Shown here piece after piece: positions 34,294 through 40,386 of a DNA stretch of 40,386 bases; positions within the stretch are counted from its first letter, which is position 1; every line of letters begins with the position of its first letter. The stretch is from Caryophanales bacterium (lineage in GTDB: Bacteria > Bacillota_I > Bacilli_A > RF39 > UBA660): contig JAEEKO010000012.1 of assembly GCA_016282415.1 (NCBI GenBank), positions 1-40,386 on the forward strand, read 5' to 3'. The notes below the pieces were generated by a model, which worked only from the letters and a program-made list of their open reading frames with translations, was not told the DNA's origin and did no database searches. Made by a program: the position numbers and the translations under genes.

Positions 34294-35658
34294 AATTTTA
34301 TATAATTTATTTTTCTTTTTAATTACAACAATTGATACCATTATTGATACTAATAATGCGCTTGTTACAACTAATGAAATAAACATACCAGTATTTGGAT
34401 TTTTAACATCTTCTTCAGTTGATGTAGGAGTTTCTTCACTAACACCATCAGCTGGAGTTGTAGCAGGGGTATTATCAGGTGTTGTATCAGGAGTAGTATC
34501 AGGCGTTGTAGTAGCTTCTGCTAAGGCATATGACATTATGAATCCGTCATATCCACCCATATTATTTTGTCCATTTAAACTTGTTTGTGTTTCTCCAACA
34601 AAATAATAATTATTATTTAATGGACTTACCGCAAAATCGGTGATTCCAAATTTATTACTATTATGTTTAAATTCTTTTTGACTGATTAAATTTAAATCGC
34701 TATCAAGTACATTAATATATGAACTTGTAGGTATAGTTGGTCTTGTTATAAAATTTAAGATGTTGCTATCACTTAAAACCATAGATTCCATGTTATGCGC
34801 ACCAAAACCAACATTATATTCTTTAACAATTTCAAATGCTGAGTTTAATTTATATAATTTAGAATTACTTAAGCTTGATATTACTGAAACAATGTAGCCA
34901 TCTGTAATTTTTTCAATATCATAAGTTCCAACAGAAGGTACATCAGTATCGATGGTACTAGCAGTTGTTCCATCATTCTTATTTACAAAATAGAATACTG
35001 CTTTGCTAGAAGCATGACCACCAAATAAATAGTAATTATCAGTTTCAACGAATGAATTAACATTCGTAAGTTCAACAGTATAGCTAACATTGCCGTCTAA
35101 ATCAATTTTGTGGATTTCATTAGACATTGCATAATTCATTACTAATATATGATTGTCTGTAGTTTTGATTATTTCTAAGTGACTTTTTTCTCCTTCATTA
35201 CCAACGCCTTGACCAGTTAAGCCCATTCCTTGGCTCCAAACTTTTTCACCAGCAGTTGTTACTTTAGCACAAAACGCTCCAGAATGTGACCCACATACAA
35301 TAAAGTTAGTGTCATCTAATACTAATACTTGCGATAAAGTTGTTGCGCCTGGATTAGCACTATAAGCAATGTCATCATATCTATATTCATGAATTAAAGT
35401 ATTATCTTTATCATAAATAGCAATAACTCCCATGTTCACAGGTTCATCTAAATTAGTAATACCACGATATGTAGATTTAGTATTACCAACAACAACATAA
35501 GATCCATCACTAAAGAAATCAATATCGTTTAACACATCGTCTTCAGAACCGCCATATAAAGTTCCTACTTTTGTATCAAAATATTTTTCAGCATTAACCA
35601 TAATAGGCATCACTAGTATTGCCATTAACATTACAGCTAAAAATTTAAGTCTCTTCAT
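34291..35658 (-). CDS. Propeller-like surface protein with NPNTG sorting signal
   Basis: 455 residues. Signal peptide about 1-23 (RLKFLAVMLMAILVMPIMVN, then AE). Residues about 30-375 are a beta-rich propeller of the SBBP/YVTN style: GGSEDDVLNDIDFFSDGSYV, KIDLDGNVSYTVEL, YKLNSAFEIVKEYNV, NNYYFVGET. A linker of TPDTTPDTTPDNTPATTP type (about 385-403) spans the cell wall, then comes the NPNTG sorting signal, hydrophobic segment and basic tail KKKNKLYKI, nearly identical to the neighbour. Probably a cell-wall-anchored binding protein. Same leader and promoter style as the beta-helix gene, suggesting co-regulation. Confidence 0.88.
   Translation of the reverse strand: MKRLKFLAVMLMAILVMPIMVNAEKYFDTKVGTLYGGSEDDVLNDIDFFSDGSYVVVGNTKSTYRGITNLDEPVNMGVIAIYDKDNTLIHEYRYDDIAYSANPGATTLSQVLVLDDTNFIVCGSHSGAFCAKVTTAGEKVWSQGMGLTGQGVGNEGEKSHLEIIKTTDNHILVMNYAMSNEIHKIDLDGNVSYTVELTNVNSFVETDNYYLFGGHASSKAVFYFVNKNDGTTASTIDTDVPSVGTYDIEKITDGYIVSVISSLSNSKLYKLNSAFEIVKEYNVGFGAHNMESMVLSDSNILNFITRPTIPTSSYINVLDSDLNLISQKEFKHNSNKFGITDFAVSPLNNNYYFVGETQTSLNGQNNMGGYDGFIMSYALAEATTTPDTTPDTTPDNTPATTPADGVSEETPTSTEEDVKNPNTGMFISLVVTSALLVSIMVSIVVIKKKNKLYKI
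34296..34413. repeat. 118-nt direct repeat (copy 2), sorting-signal cassette
   Basis: Matches 32861-32978 with three mismatches. It encodes the C-terminal end of the propeller surface protein. Confidence 0.9.
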
Positions 35659-35682
35659 TTACTTCCCTACTCTCTACTTTAA

Positions 35683-35711
35683 AGTATACCTCATTATTAG
35701 TATTGACTCAA
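35683..35711 (-). promoter_or_regulatory. Promoter of the propeller surface gene
   Basis: TTGAGT (35706-35711), 17 bases, TATACT (35683-35688), minus strand, followed by the leader TAGAGAGTAGGGA (35664-35676), shared with the beta-helix gene. Confidence 0.6.
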
Positions 35712-35730
35712 TCATTTTTTCTATTCAAAT

Positions 35731-35755
35731 AAAAAATAGCATGTTAATGCTATTA
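35731..35755 (-). terminator. Intrinsic terminator of the pilin-like operon
   Basis: AATAGCAT / ATGCTATT stem with a four-base loop and U6. The stop codon of the 385-residue gene (35753-35755) overlaps the stem. Confidence 0.78.
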
Positions 35756-36910
35756 ATTATTAGTCATCATATATGTTTGAACATGTTCACGATATGCTTC
35801 TTCAGCTTTTTCATATTCTTCATCCGGTATTGCATAAGAATCCAAAGGATCTTCATGGTTAACAGCTTCTACTGCCTTTTTACGCATAGTGTTTCGATAC
35901 ATTTTTGAAGCTTGTTTTATTAACTCTTCTTTAATAGCTTCGGATTTCTTTTGCGCAGTATTATCTACTACCTCATTATTATCATGTTGATCTTCTTCTA
36001 GTATTTCGTAAGCTTCATCCGGTATTGAATAAGCATCATATGGATCAAGCGGATCATTTGATTGAACTTTTTCAACTTGTTCATAATCATATAACGGATT
36101 ATTACTTACCGTTTCATTTAGTAGGTTTTCATTACTAGATATAACCATTTCACCATGTTTTTGCAAGTTTAATCTATACTTATACCCCGTTCCAGCGGCA
36201 TCAGGAATAATGGTGGCACCAAAGATTACGTCATCACCAATAATCCCTCGGATTTTATCATAATCATTCCTAAATCTTTTATAGAAGATATAAGCTTCAC
36301 GGAAATTACTATATTGATTAATTGCTTCATCATATATACCTTCATTACCTAAACCGTCACGGTTTGGCATTTCATATTTACAAGAAGTACGTAAATTATA
36401 ACTATATAACATTAAAAAGGATAAATGATAATCAGTTATCTTACTCGTATATAAAGCAGTCATAATAGTTAATGCTTGATAGTCTCCAGTAGCATCTTTA
36501 AGTTTTTTCTTTAAATCATCAACTAGCTTCTTACCATATTCTTTATCACCATCACGATTAATTTCACCAACTAATGCTGCTTTATAAGTCGATGGTCTTC
36601 TCTTAACAATTTCACCTGCTACATAATTGATTGTTGGGTCATCAAAAATAACAGCGCGATAACGTGATTCAAGCGGTGCTAATTTAATACTAACCGGTTT
36701 AAATATCATAATTTGATTGATATCATCCATGAACTTAGCTTGACTACGATAACCAGAAGTTAAATAGTCCGCTTCCCATAGTGAAACCTTGCTGTTTTTA
36801 CCAACAACTATTGAACTATTAAACATTGGAATGTTTAATACATCCACCTCTTCTGGCTTTTCACCACATATATAAATCTGATATTGGCGACTTACACTTC
36901 TTTCTATCAT
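35753..36910 (-). CDS. Uncharacterised soluble protein in pilin-like operon
   Basis: 385 residues with no signal peptide or membrane segment. Residues 1-260 look globular (VGKNSKVSLWEADYLTSGYR, AVIFDDPTINYVAGEIVKRR, LMLYSYNLRTSCKYEMPN). Residues about 285-375 are acidic and carry two copies of a short motif, DPLDPYDAYSIPDEAYE and DPLDSYAIPDEEYE, separated by a lysine-rich helix. I do not recognise a family. GGAGGG precedes the ATG, which overlaps the previous stop by four bases (ATGA). Fourth gene of an operon with pilin-like proteins. A cytoplasmic partner of that apparatus is a possible role, not supported by any motif. Confidence 0.72.
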   Translation of the reverse strand: MIERSVSRQYQIYICGEKPEEVDVLNIPMFNSSIVVGKNSKVSLWEADYLTSGYRSQAKFMDDINQIMIFKPVSIKLAPLESRYRAVIFDDPTINYVAGEIVKRRPSTYKAALVGEINRDGDKEYGKKLVDDLKKKLKDATGDYQALTIMTALYTSKITDYHLSFLMLYSYNLRTSCKYEMPNRDGLGNEGIYDEAINQYSNFREAYIFYKRFRNDYDKIRGIIGDDVIFGATIIPDAAGTGYKYRLNLQKHGEMVISSNENLLNETVSNNPLYDYEQVEKVQSNDPLDPYDAYSIPDEAYEILEEDQHDNNEVVDNTAQKKSEAIKEELIKQASKMYRNTMRKKAVEAVNHEDPLDSYAIPDEEYEKAEEAYREHVQTYMMTNN

Positions 36911-37263
36911 TTTTTATAACCCTCCGTTTTGTATTTACCGCAATCAATGAAGGCTTCATACTCAATATTACTTTTAGTTTCGATTACGGTTACATAACCA
37001 ACACAATTATTATCATTAACTTCTAGTTTTTCAATGTATTCATCAGTTTTTAAATCTTTAATATTAACTTTAAGCTTCTTAGTTTCTTCATTAATCAATT
37101 TATTATCATCAACATATTTTTCACATGCTTTAACTAGCTTATTTTCAAAAGCTTGGTAATCTTTTAATTTTTTATTATAAGTGAACCCAATAAAGGTTAA
37201 AACACCTACAATTGAAACAATCATCATTCCCCATATTATGGTCATTGACTTCATTCGTTCCAT
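36907..37263 (-). CDS. Pilin-like membrane-anchored protein with paired cysteines
   Basis: 118 residues. An N-terminal membrane helix (about 8-28, IIWGMMIVSIVGVLTFIGFT) but no clear G-F-xxx-E cleavage motif. The head has ACEKYVDD (C47), then NIKDLKTDEYIEKLEV, CVGYVTV (C87) and FIDC (C108). The layout helix, acidic strand, CxGYVxV, final C is the same as in the 109-residue neighbour, and resembles minor pilin heads with a C-terminal disulfide. AGGTGA five bases upstream fixes the ATG. It overlaps the next gene and follows the previous gene by 8 bp. Classed as pilin-like with moderate confidence. Confidence 0.68.
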   Translation of the reverse strand: MERMKSMTIIWGMMIVSIVGVLTFIGFTYNKKLKDYQAFENKLVKACEKYVDDNKLINEETKKLKVNIKDLKTDEYIEKLEVNDNNCVGYVTVIETKSNIEYEAFIDCGKYKTEGYKK

Positions 37264-37271
37264 AATATCAC

Positions 37272-37601
37272 CTATTCATCACAAGATATTTTATTTTTAA
37301 TTACAGCATTTCCGCCTTCATAAACAACCATAACATAGCCTTTACAATCATCACTTATTTCTAAGCTTGTTTCTTCTTTTAAGGTATCAAGTGAGATCAT
37401 TAAGTCATATGGTGCATTTTGAGAACCAAATTTTTTATATAAATATTCATTAACTGCCGATTCAATTTCAACATTTCGATTCTTATCAGCTAATCCACCA
37501 TATAAACGCAATACATAAAATGTAGCTACTAATAAAAAGAATAATAACATTCCAATTAGAAGAAGCATTTCTCCTAATCCCCATCCATGATTATTTTTCA
37601 A
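37272..37601 (-). CDS. Type IV pilin-like protein, atypical cleavage motif
   Basis: 109 residues from a TTG at 37599-37601, five bases after AGGTGA; an earlier GTG is inside that site. The N-terminus NNHGWGLGEMLLLIG has Gly6 followed by Trp at +1 and Glu at +5, then a hydrophobic helix (to about 35): the prepilin layout with Trp in place of Phe/Met. The head has a helical part, ISLDTLKEE, then CKGYVMV (C86) and ISC (C107), matching the 118-residue neighbour. Probably a minor pilin or pseudopilin. Second gene of a four-gene operon. Confidence 0.7.
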   Translation of the reverse strand: MKNNHGWGLGEMLLLIGMLLFFLLVATFYVLRLYGGLADKNRNVEIESAVNEYLYKKFGSQNAPYDLMISLDTLKEETSLEISDDCKGYVMVVYEGGNAVIKNKISCDE

Positions 37602-37620
37602 TTTAATCACCTATTCTAAT

Positions 37621-37902
37621 TTATTTTTGACTTGCTTTTAATTCATCTATTGTCTTTTCTTCAATAAAGAATGGTCCAAATTGAGTAGCTTTTACGCCAT
37701 CACGATCATATTTAAAGAAACGGTATCCCAGACCATCACAACGATATACCGTACCATCATCATACTTTTTAGTTTTTTCATTTATACAGAACAATAACGC
37801 TTTATCATTTACCGCTTTATAATAATCTATTACCACGATTGCAACCCAACAACCGATGATAATACATAGTAACATTCCAATTAGTTTTTTTACCCTTTTC
37901 AT
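37621..37902 (-). CDS. Small membrane-anchored protein, unknown, in pilin-like operon
   Basis: 93 residues. N-terminal basic stretch (KRVKK) and membrane helix (about 7-27, LIGMLLCIIIGCWVAIVVID). The outer part has FCINEKTKKYDDG (C39) and YRCDGLGYRFFKYDRDGV (C55), which probably form a disulfide, and a final acidic helix. Looks like a small extracellular beta domain. AGAGGTG precedes the ATG. First gene of the operon down to 35753. Similar short proteins occur in low-GC Gram-positives without a known role; this is recollection of style, not a firm family call. Confidence 0.7.
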   Translation of the reverse strand: MKRVKKLIGMLLCIIIGCWVAIVVIDYYKAVNDKALLFCINEKTKKYDDGTVYRCDGLGYRFFKYDRDGVKATQFGPFFIEEKTIDELKASQK

Positions 37903-37922
37903 CTTAGAACACCTCTATATGT

Positions 37923-37952
37923 ATTATAAACTATTAAACACAAAAAAAACAA
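37923..37952 (-). promoter_or_regulatory. Candidate promoter of the pilin-like operon
   Basis: TTGTTT (37947-37952), 18 bases, TATAAT (37923-37928), minus strand. The -35 lies inside the stem of the rplL terminator. Confidence 0.4.
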
Positions 37953-37971
37953 TAGATTAAATCTATTGTTT
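37942..37971 (-). terminator. Intrinsic terminator of rplJL
   Basis: Perfect 11-base-pair stem AAACAATAGAT / ATCTATTGTTT with a three-base loop and eight U on the minus strand, 10 bp past the rplL stop. Confidence 0.85.
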
Positions 37972-37980
37972 ACATTAGAA

Positions 37981-38352
37981 TTAAGCTAATTCTACAGTAG
38001 CTCCAGCTTCTTCTAATTGAGCTTTTAAAGCTTCAGCGTCAGCAGCAGGAATATTTTCTTTAATATTTCCACCTTCATCAGCGATCTTCTTAGCATCTAA
38101 TAAGCCTAAGCCAGTTGCTTCTTTAATAACTTTGATAACTGCAACTTTGTTATCACCAGCAGCTTTTAAAACTACAGTTTTATTTGCGCTACCAGCGTCT
38201 TCAGCAGCACCAGCAGCAGGTGCAGCAGCTACAGCTACAGCACTAGGATCAACACCTAATTCTTCTTTCATTAAATCAACTAATTCTTTGCATTCAAGAA
38301 TAGTCATTTCTTTTACTGAATCAATAATTTCTTTTGCACTTAATTTTGCCAT
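37981..38352 (-). CDS. rplL: Ribosomal protein L7/L12
   Basis: 123 residues. An N-terminal dimerisation domain (AKEIIDSVKEMTILECKEL) is followed by an Ala/Gly-rich hinge (AVAVAAAPAAGAAEDAG) and the C-terminal factor-binding domain (KVAVIKVIKEATGLGLLDAK). It forms the ribosomal stalk that recruits translation GTPases. GGAGAG lies before the ATG. Co-transcribed with rplJ, 18 bp apart. Confidence 0.98.
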   Translation of the reverse strand: MAKLSAKEIIDSVKEMTILECKELVDLMKEELGVDPSAVAVAAAPAAGAAEDAGSANKTVVLKAAGDNKVAVIKVIKEATGLGLLDAKKIADEGGNIKENIPAADAEALKAQLEEAGATVELA

Positions 38353-38370
38353 TTAAAATCTCTCCTTTTC

Positions 38371-38865
38371 TTATTTACTTTCTAACCCTTCAGCATATAG
38401 GTTAACTCCAATTGCAAATTCTTTTGCATATTGCATTAAGCCAGCAGCAAACATTGTAAGTAAGCCGTCTCTTGATGGAATACTTGCATATTCTTTAATA
38501 ACATCTAAAGAAGCTATATCGCCACTGATTACACCAACACGGATATCAAGCATACTGTGATCTTTTTGGAAATCTGCTAATACCTTAATTGGTTCTAATA
38601 AATCTTTACCAAATAACATTGCATTTGGTCCTTCTAAGAACTCATCAACATTATAGTTAAGTTCATCCATAGCACGTTTAACTAAAGTGTTTTTATAAAC
38701 TTTAACTGTACCATTAGCATCTCTTAGTTTTTTTCTTAAATCACTAATGTCATCAACAGTTAATCCTTGGTAAGTAAAGATAATAACAGATTCACTACCT
38801 TTGATCTTGTCAATAATTTCATTAACTGTTTCAGTCTTTTGAGCTAAGATTTTTTGACTTGCCAT
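38371..38865 (-). CDS. rplJ: Ribosomal protein L10
   Basis: 164 residues. L10 anchors L7/L12 dimers to the ribosome. The sequence QGLTVDDISDLRKKLRD, KNTLVKRAMDEL, EGPNAMLFGKD is typical, and the C-terminal helix carries the stalk-binding part. L10, as an L10-L12 complex, usually represses its own mRNA by binding the leader; the leader is present directly upstream. GGAGGAG precedes the ATG. Confidence 0.97.
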   Translation of the reverse strand: MASQKILAQKTETVNEIIDKIKGSESVIIFTYQGLTVDDISDLRKKLRDANGTVKVYKNTLVKRAMDELNYNVDEFLEGPNAMLFGKDLLEPIKVLADFQKDHSMLDIRVGVISGDIASLDVIKEYASIPSRDGLLTMFAAGLMQYAKEFAIGVNLYAEGLESK

Positions 38866-38894
38866 ATTTCTCCTCCTATCAGGTTTAATATATA

Positions 38895-38922
38895 ATAAAA
38901 AGCTTTCTCCAAAAGAAAGCTT
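38895..38922 (-). terminator. Attenuator hairpin upstream of rplJ
   Basis: AAGCTTTCT / AGAAAGCTT stem with a five-base loop, followed by U5, between the L10 leader and the rplJ ribosome site. It probably allows transcription attenuation of rplJL. Confidence 0.7.
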
Positions 38923-38923
38923 A

Positions 38924-39010
38924 CTAAAACAAAAGATTTTAATAAGATTTCCTCGGTAAGATAATTTTTAAGCATACGCTCTTACTGTCTTTGGTAATCG
39001 CTTTTTATAT
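38924..39010 (-). ncRNA. L10 (rplJL) ribosomal protein leader
   Basis: The leader RNA contains the conserved segments ACCAAAGACAGTAAGAG and ATCTTACCGAGG, found in L10 leaders of Firmicutes, where they mimic the L10-binding site of 23S rRNA. It sits between a consensus promoter and a terminator-like hairpin, the expected arrangement for L10-controlled expression of rplJ and rplL. Confidence 0.85.
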
Positions 39011-39014
39011 CGAT

Positions 39015-39043
39015 ATTATAGTTTGTTAATTATTAATTGTCAA
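39015..39043 (-). promoter_or_regulatory. Perfect consensus promoter of rplJL within rplA end
   Basis: TTGACA (39038-39043), 17 bases, TATAAT (39015-39020), minus strand. The -35 lies in the last codons of rplA, and the start site is predicted near 39008. Confidence 0.9.
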
Positions 39044-39731
39044 TTGAATTTTTATCAATTTTAATGCCAGGACCCATAGTAGCACTAATTGAAATATTTT
39101 CAATGTAGTTACCTTTAACTGTTGTAGGTTTAGCTTTAACAATTACATTAATAATATATTTTAAGTTTTCTGCTAATTTATCTTCAGTAAATGAAACTTT
39201 ACCAATGATTGAATGAACATTACCAAATGTATCAGTTTTATATTCAACCATACCTTTTTTAATGTCTTCAATTGTTTTAGCAGGAGTCATTGTAACTGTT
39301 CCAGTCTTAGGATTTGGCATTAAACCTTTAGGTCCTAAAACTTTACCAATTTTACCTAAAGCAGGCATCATTTCTGGAGTAGCGATAATTACATCATAAT
39401 CAAACCAGTTTTCAGTTTCGATTTTATTAATTAAATCTAAATCTCCAACGAAATCAGCACCAGCATTTTTAGCTTCAGTAGCTTGTTCACCTTTTGCTAA
39501 AACTAAAATCTTTTTAGATTTACCAGTACCATTAGGTAATACAAGTGAACCTCTTAATTGTTGATCAGCTTTTTTAGGATCAACATTTAATTTGAAAGCT
39601 ACTTCAACAGTTCCGTCAAATTTAGAAAAAGATGTTTCTTTAACTAATTTAACTGCTTCTTCGATAGTATATAATTTATTTTTATCTACTTTACTAGAAG
39701 CTTCCACATATTTTTTACTAGCTTTTTTCAT
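39033..39731 (-). CDS. rplA: Ribosomal protein L1
   Basis: 232 residues, the normal length. L1 forms the mobile stalk near the E site and is a translational repressor of the rplKA mRNA in many bacteria. Conserved parts: SFSKFDGTVEVAFKLNVDPK, GSLVLPNGTGK, LMPNPKTGTVT and TMGPGIKID. GAAAGGAAA precedes the ATG. It follows rplK by 56 bp and its last codons contain the -35 box of rplJL. Confidence 0.98.
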   Translation of the reverse strand: MKKASKKYVEASSKVDKNKLYTIEEAVKLVKETSFSKFDGTVEVAFKLNVDPKKADQQLRGSLVLPNGTGKSKKILVLAKGEQATEAKNAGADFVGDLDLINKIETENWFDYDVIIATPEMMPALGKIGKVLGPKGLMPNPKTGTVTMTPAKTIEDIKKGMVEYKTDTFGNVHSIIGKVSFTEDKLAENLKYIINVIVKAKPTTVKGNYIENISISATMGPGIKIDKNSIDN

Positions 39732-39787
39732 TTTTATTTCCTTTCTAATTGTGGTTTATTAGCGGATAAATATTTATATTTAAAAAA

Positions 39788-40381
39788 TTATTCTTCAGTT
39801 GTTTCTTCAGTCTTTTCATTAATAGCTTCAACTTCAACATTTTGAGAACCAGCTTTTGCTTCTTCTTCCATTTTCTCGAATTCAGCATCACGTTTTTCTT
39901 GTTCTCTAGCTTCAATTTCAGCTTCATGAGCTTGTTCTTTTAATTCTTCATCGTTTACGCCTTCGATAGCAACACCCATATTACGAGCAGTTCCTTCGAT
40001 AATAGCCATAGCTCCTTCAATATCATAAGCGTTTAAGTCAGGTAACTTAGTTTCTGCAATCTTCTTTAAATCTTCTTTAGAAATAGTTGCAACTAATTCA
40101 TTAGCACCTTTGCTTGAACCTTTTTTAATTTTAGCAGTTTTCTTAATTAAGAATGCTGCAGGAGCAGTTTTTAATACAAAATCAAATGAACGATCATCAT
40201 AAACAGAGATTTCACAAGGAATAATATCTCCCATTTTATCACGAGTTGCATCATTGAATCTTGTACAGAATTCTTGTAAGTTGATACCAGCAGGGCCTAA
40301 AACTGTTCCAACTGGTGGAGCAGGTGTAGCTTTACCAGCTTCAACTTGAAGTTTAATTTTCTTTACGACTTCTTTTGCCAC
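39788..40381 (-). CDS. rplK: Ribosomal protein L11 with acidic C-terminal extension
   Basis: 197 residues from a GTG at 40379-40381; the window ends 5 bases upstream, so its ribosome site is not visible. The start is supported by the usual N-terminus VVKKIKLQVEAGKATPAPPV. L11 binds 23S rRNA at the GTPase-associated centre. Residues 1-141 match the full-length family. Residues about 142-197 are an extra tail, mostly Glu/Lys/Ala (NDEELKEQAHEAEIEAREQE onward), probably helical then disordered. The reading frame is open, so the tail is real in sequence, but whether it persists in the mature protein is unknown. Confidence 0.95.
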   Translation of the reverse strand: MAKEVVKKIKLQVEAGKATPAPPVGTVLGPAGINLQEFCTRFNDATRDKMGDIIPCEISVYDDRSFDFVLKTAPAAFLIKKTAKIKKGSSKGANELVATISKEDLKKIAETKLPDLNAYDIEGAMAIIEGTARNMGVAIEGVNDEELKEQAHEAEIEAREQEKRDAEFEKMEEEAKAGSQNVEVEAINEKTEETTEE

Positions 40382-40386
40382 GAAAA

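Noticed and set aside
32861..34413. Mobile-element interpretation of the 118-nt direct repeat
   Set aside because: The repeat is entirely within coding ends (sorting signals) and has no transposase or terminal inverted repeats.
39745..39927. Lysine/leucine-rich 60-codon frame within rplK
   Set aside because: A shadow frame of the L11 acidic tail; the rplK frame is the coding one.
1..40386. Mycoplasma-type genetic code (UGA as Trp)
   Set aside because: Large conserved genes are complete with TGG tryptophans and UGA ends genes such as ftsX and the ABC ATPase.

Overview
The window is AT-rich, densely packed DNA from a low-GC Gram-positive bacterium. The clues are AGGAGG/AGGTGA-type ribosome binding sites, the soj-spo0J-DUF951-ychF block, a pcrA-ligA operon, rplKA-rplJL with an L10 leader, ftsEX, a SipW-type signal peptidase and cell-wall sorting signals. 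UGA is used as a stop (for example ending the ABC ATPase and ftsX genes) and tryptophan is TGG, so this is the standard code and not the Mycoplasma code. I would place it among uncultured Bacilli/Erysipelotrichia/RF39-like Bacillota, with moderate confidence. No tRNA, rRNA or CRISPR array was found.

Layout. 1-503: right end of an IS3/IS150-family element with a -1 frameshift site, leaving the window. 524-2848: a membrane-spanning TIR protein with a predicted outside beta-propeller. 2898-6965: pcrA-ligA. 7057-9632: a five-gene operon of helical, mTERF-like and coiled-coil proteins of unknown role. 9735-12732: a small unknown gene divergent from an SBP-ATPase-permease ABC operon of the NMT1/SsuABC type. 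12753-15084: a membrane-anchored WG/propeller protein divergent from a NlpC/P60-like cysteine hydrolase. 15098-19358: a SipW/TasA-like secretion group. 19401-22909: a three-LysM protein, two small cell-envelope or unknown genes and a prepilin-like protein with Ig-like repeats. 22979-25774: ftsE-ftsX-M23 hydrolase. 25811-32767: YitT, YchF, AbgT-like transporter, DUF951, ParB, ParA, and a DUF92/VTE6-like plus VTE5-like pair. 32856-35658: two surface proteins sharing a 118-nt sorting-signal cassette. 35753-37902: a four-gene operon with pilin-like proteins. 37981-40381: rplL, rplJ, rplA, rplK.

Working together. Housekeeping blocks (repair helicase/ligase, chromosome partitioning, divisome hydrolase control, ribosomal stalk) alternate with envelope genes: propellers, pilin-like proteins, SipW substrates and sorted surface proteins. 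Transcription units are extremely compact. Stop codons repeatedly sit inside intrinsic-terminator stems, and some terminators run directly into an extended -10 promoter of the next gene.

The most promising under-described items are the mTERF-like operon (7057-9632), the VTE5/VTE6-like kinase pair (31395-32767), the pilin-like operon (35753-37902), the TIR receptor-like protein, and the duplicated NPNTG cassette.
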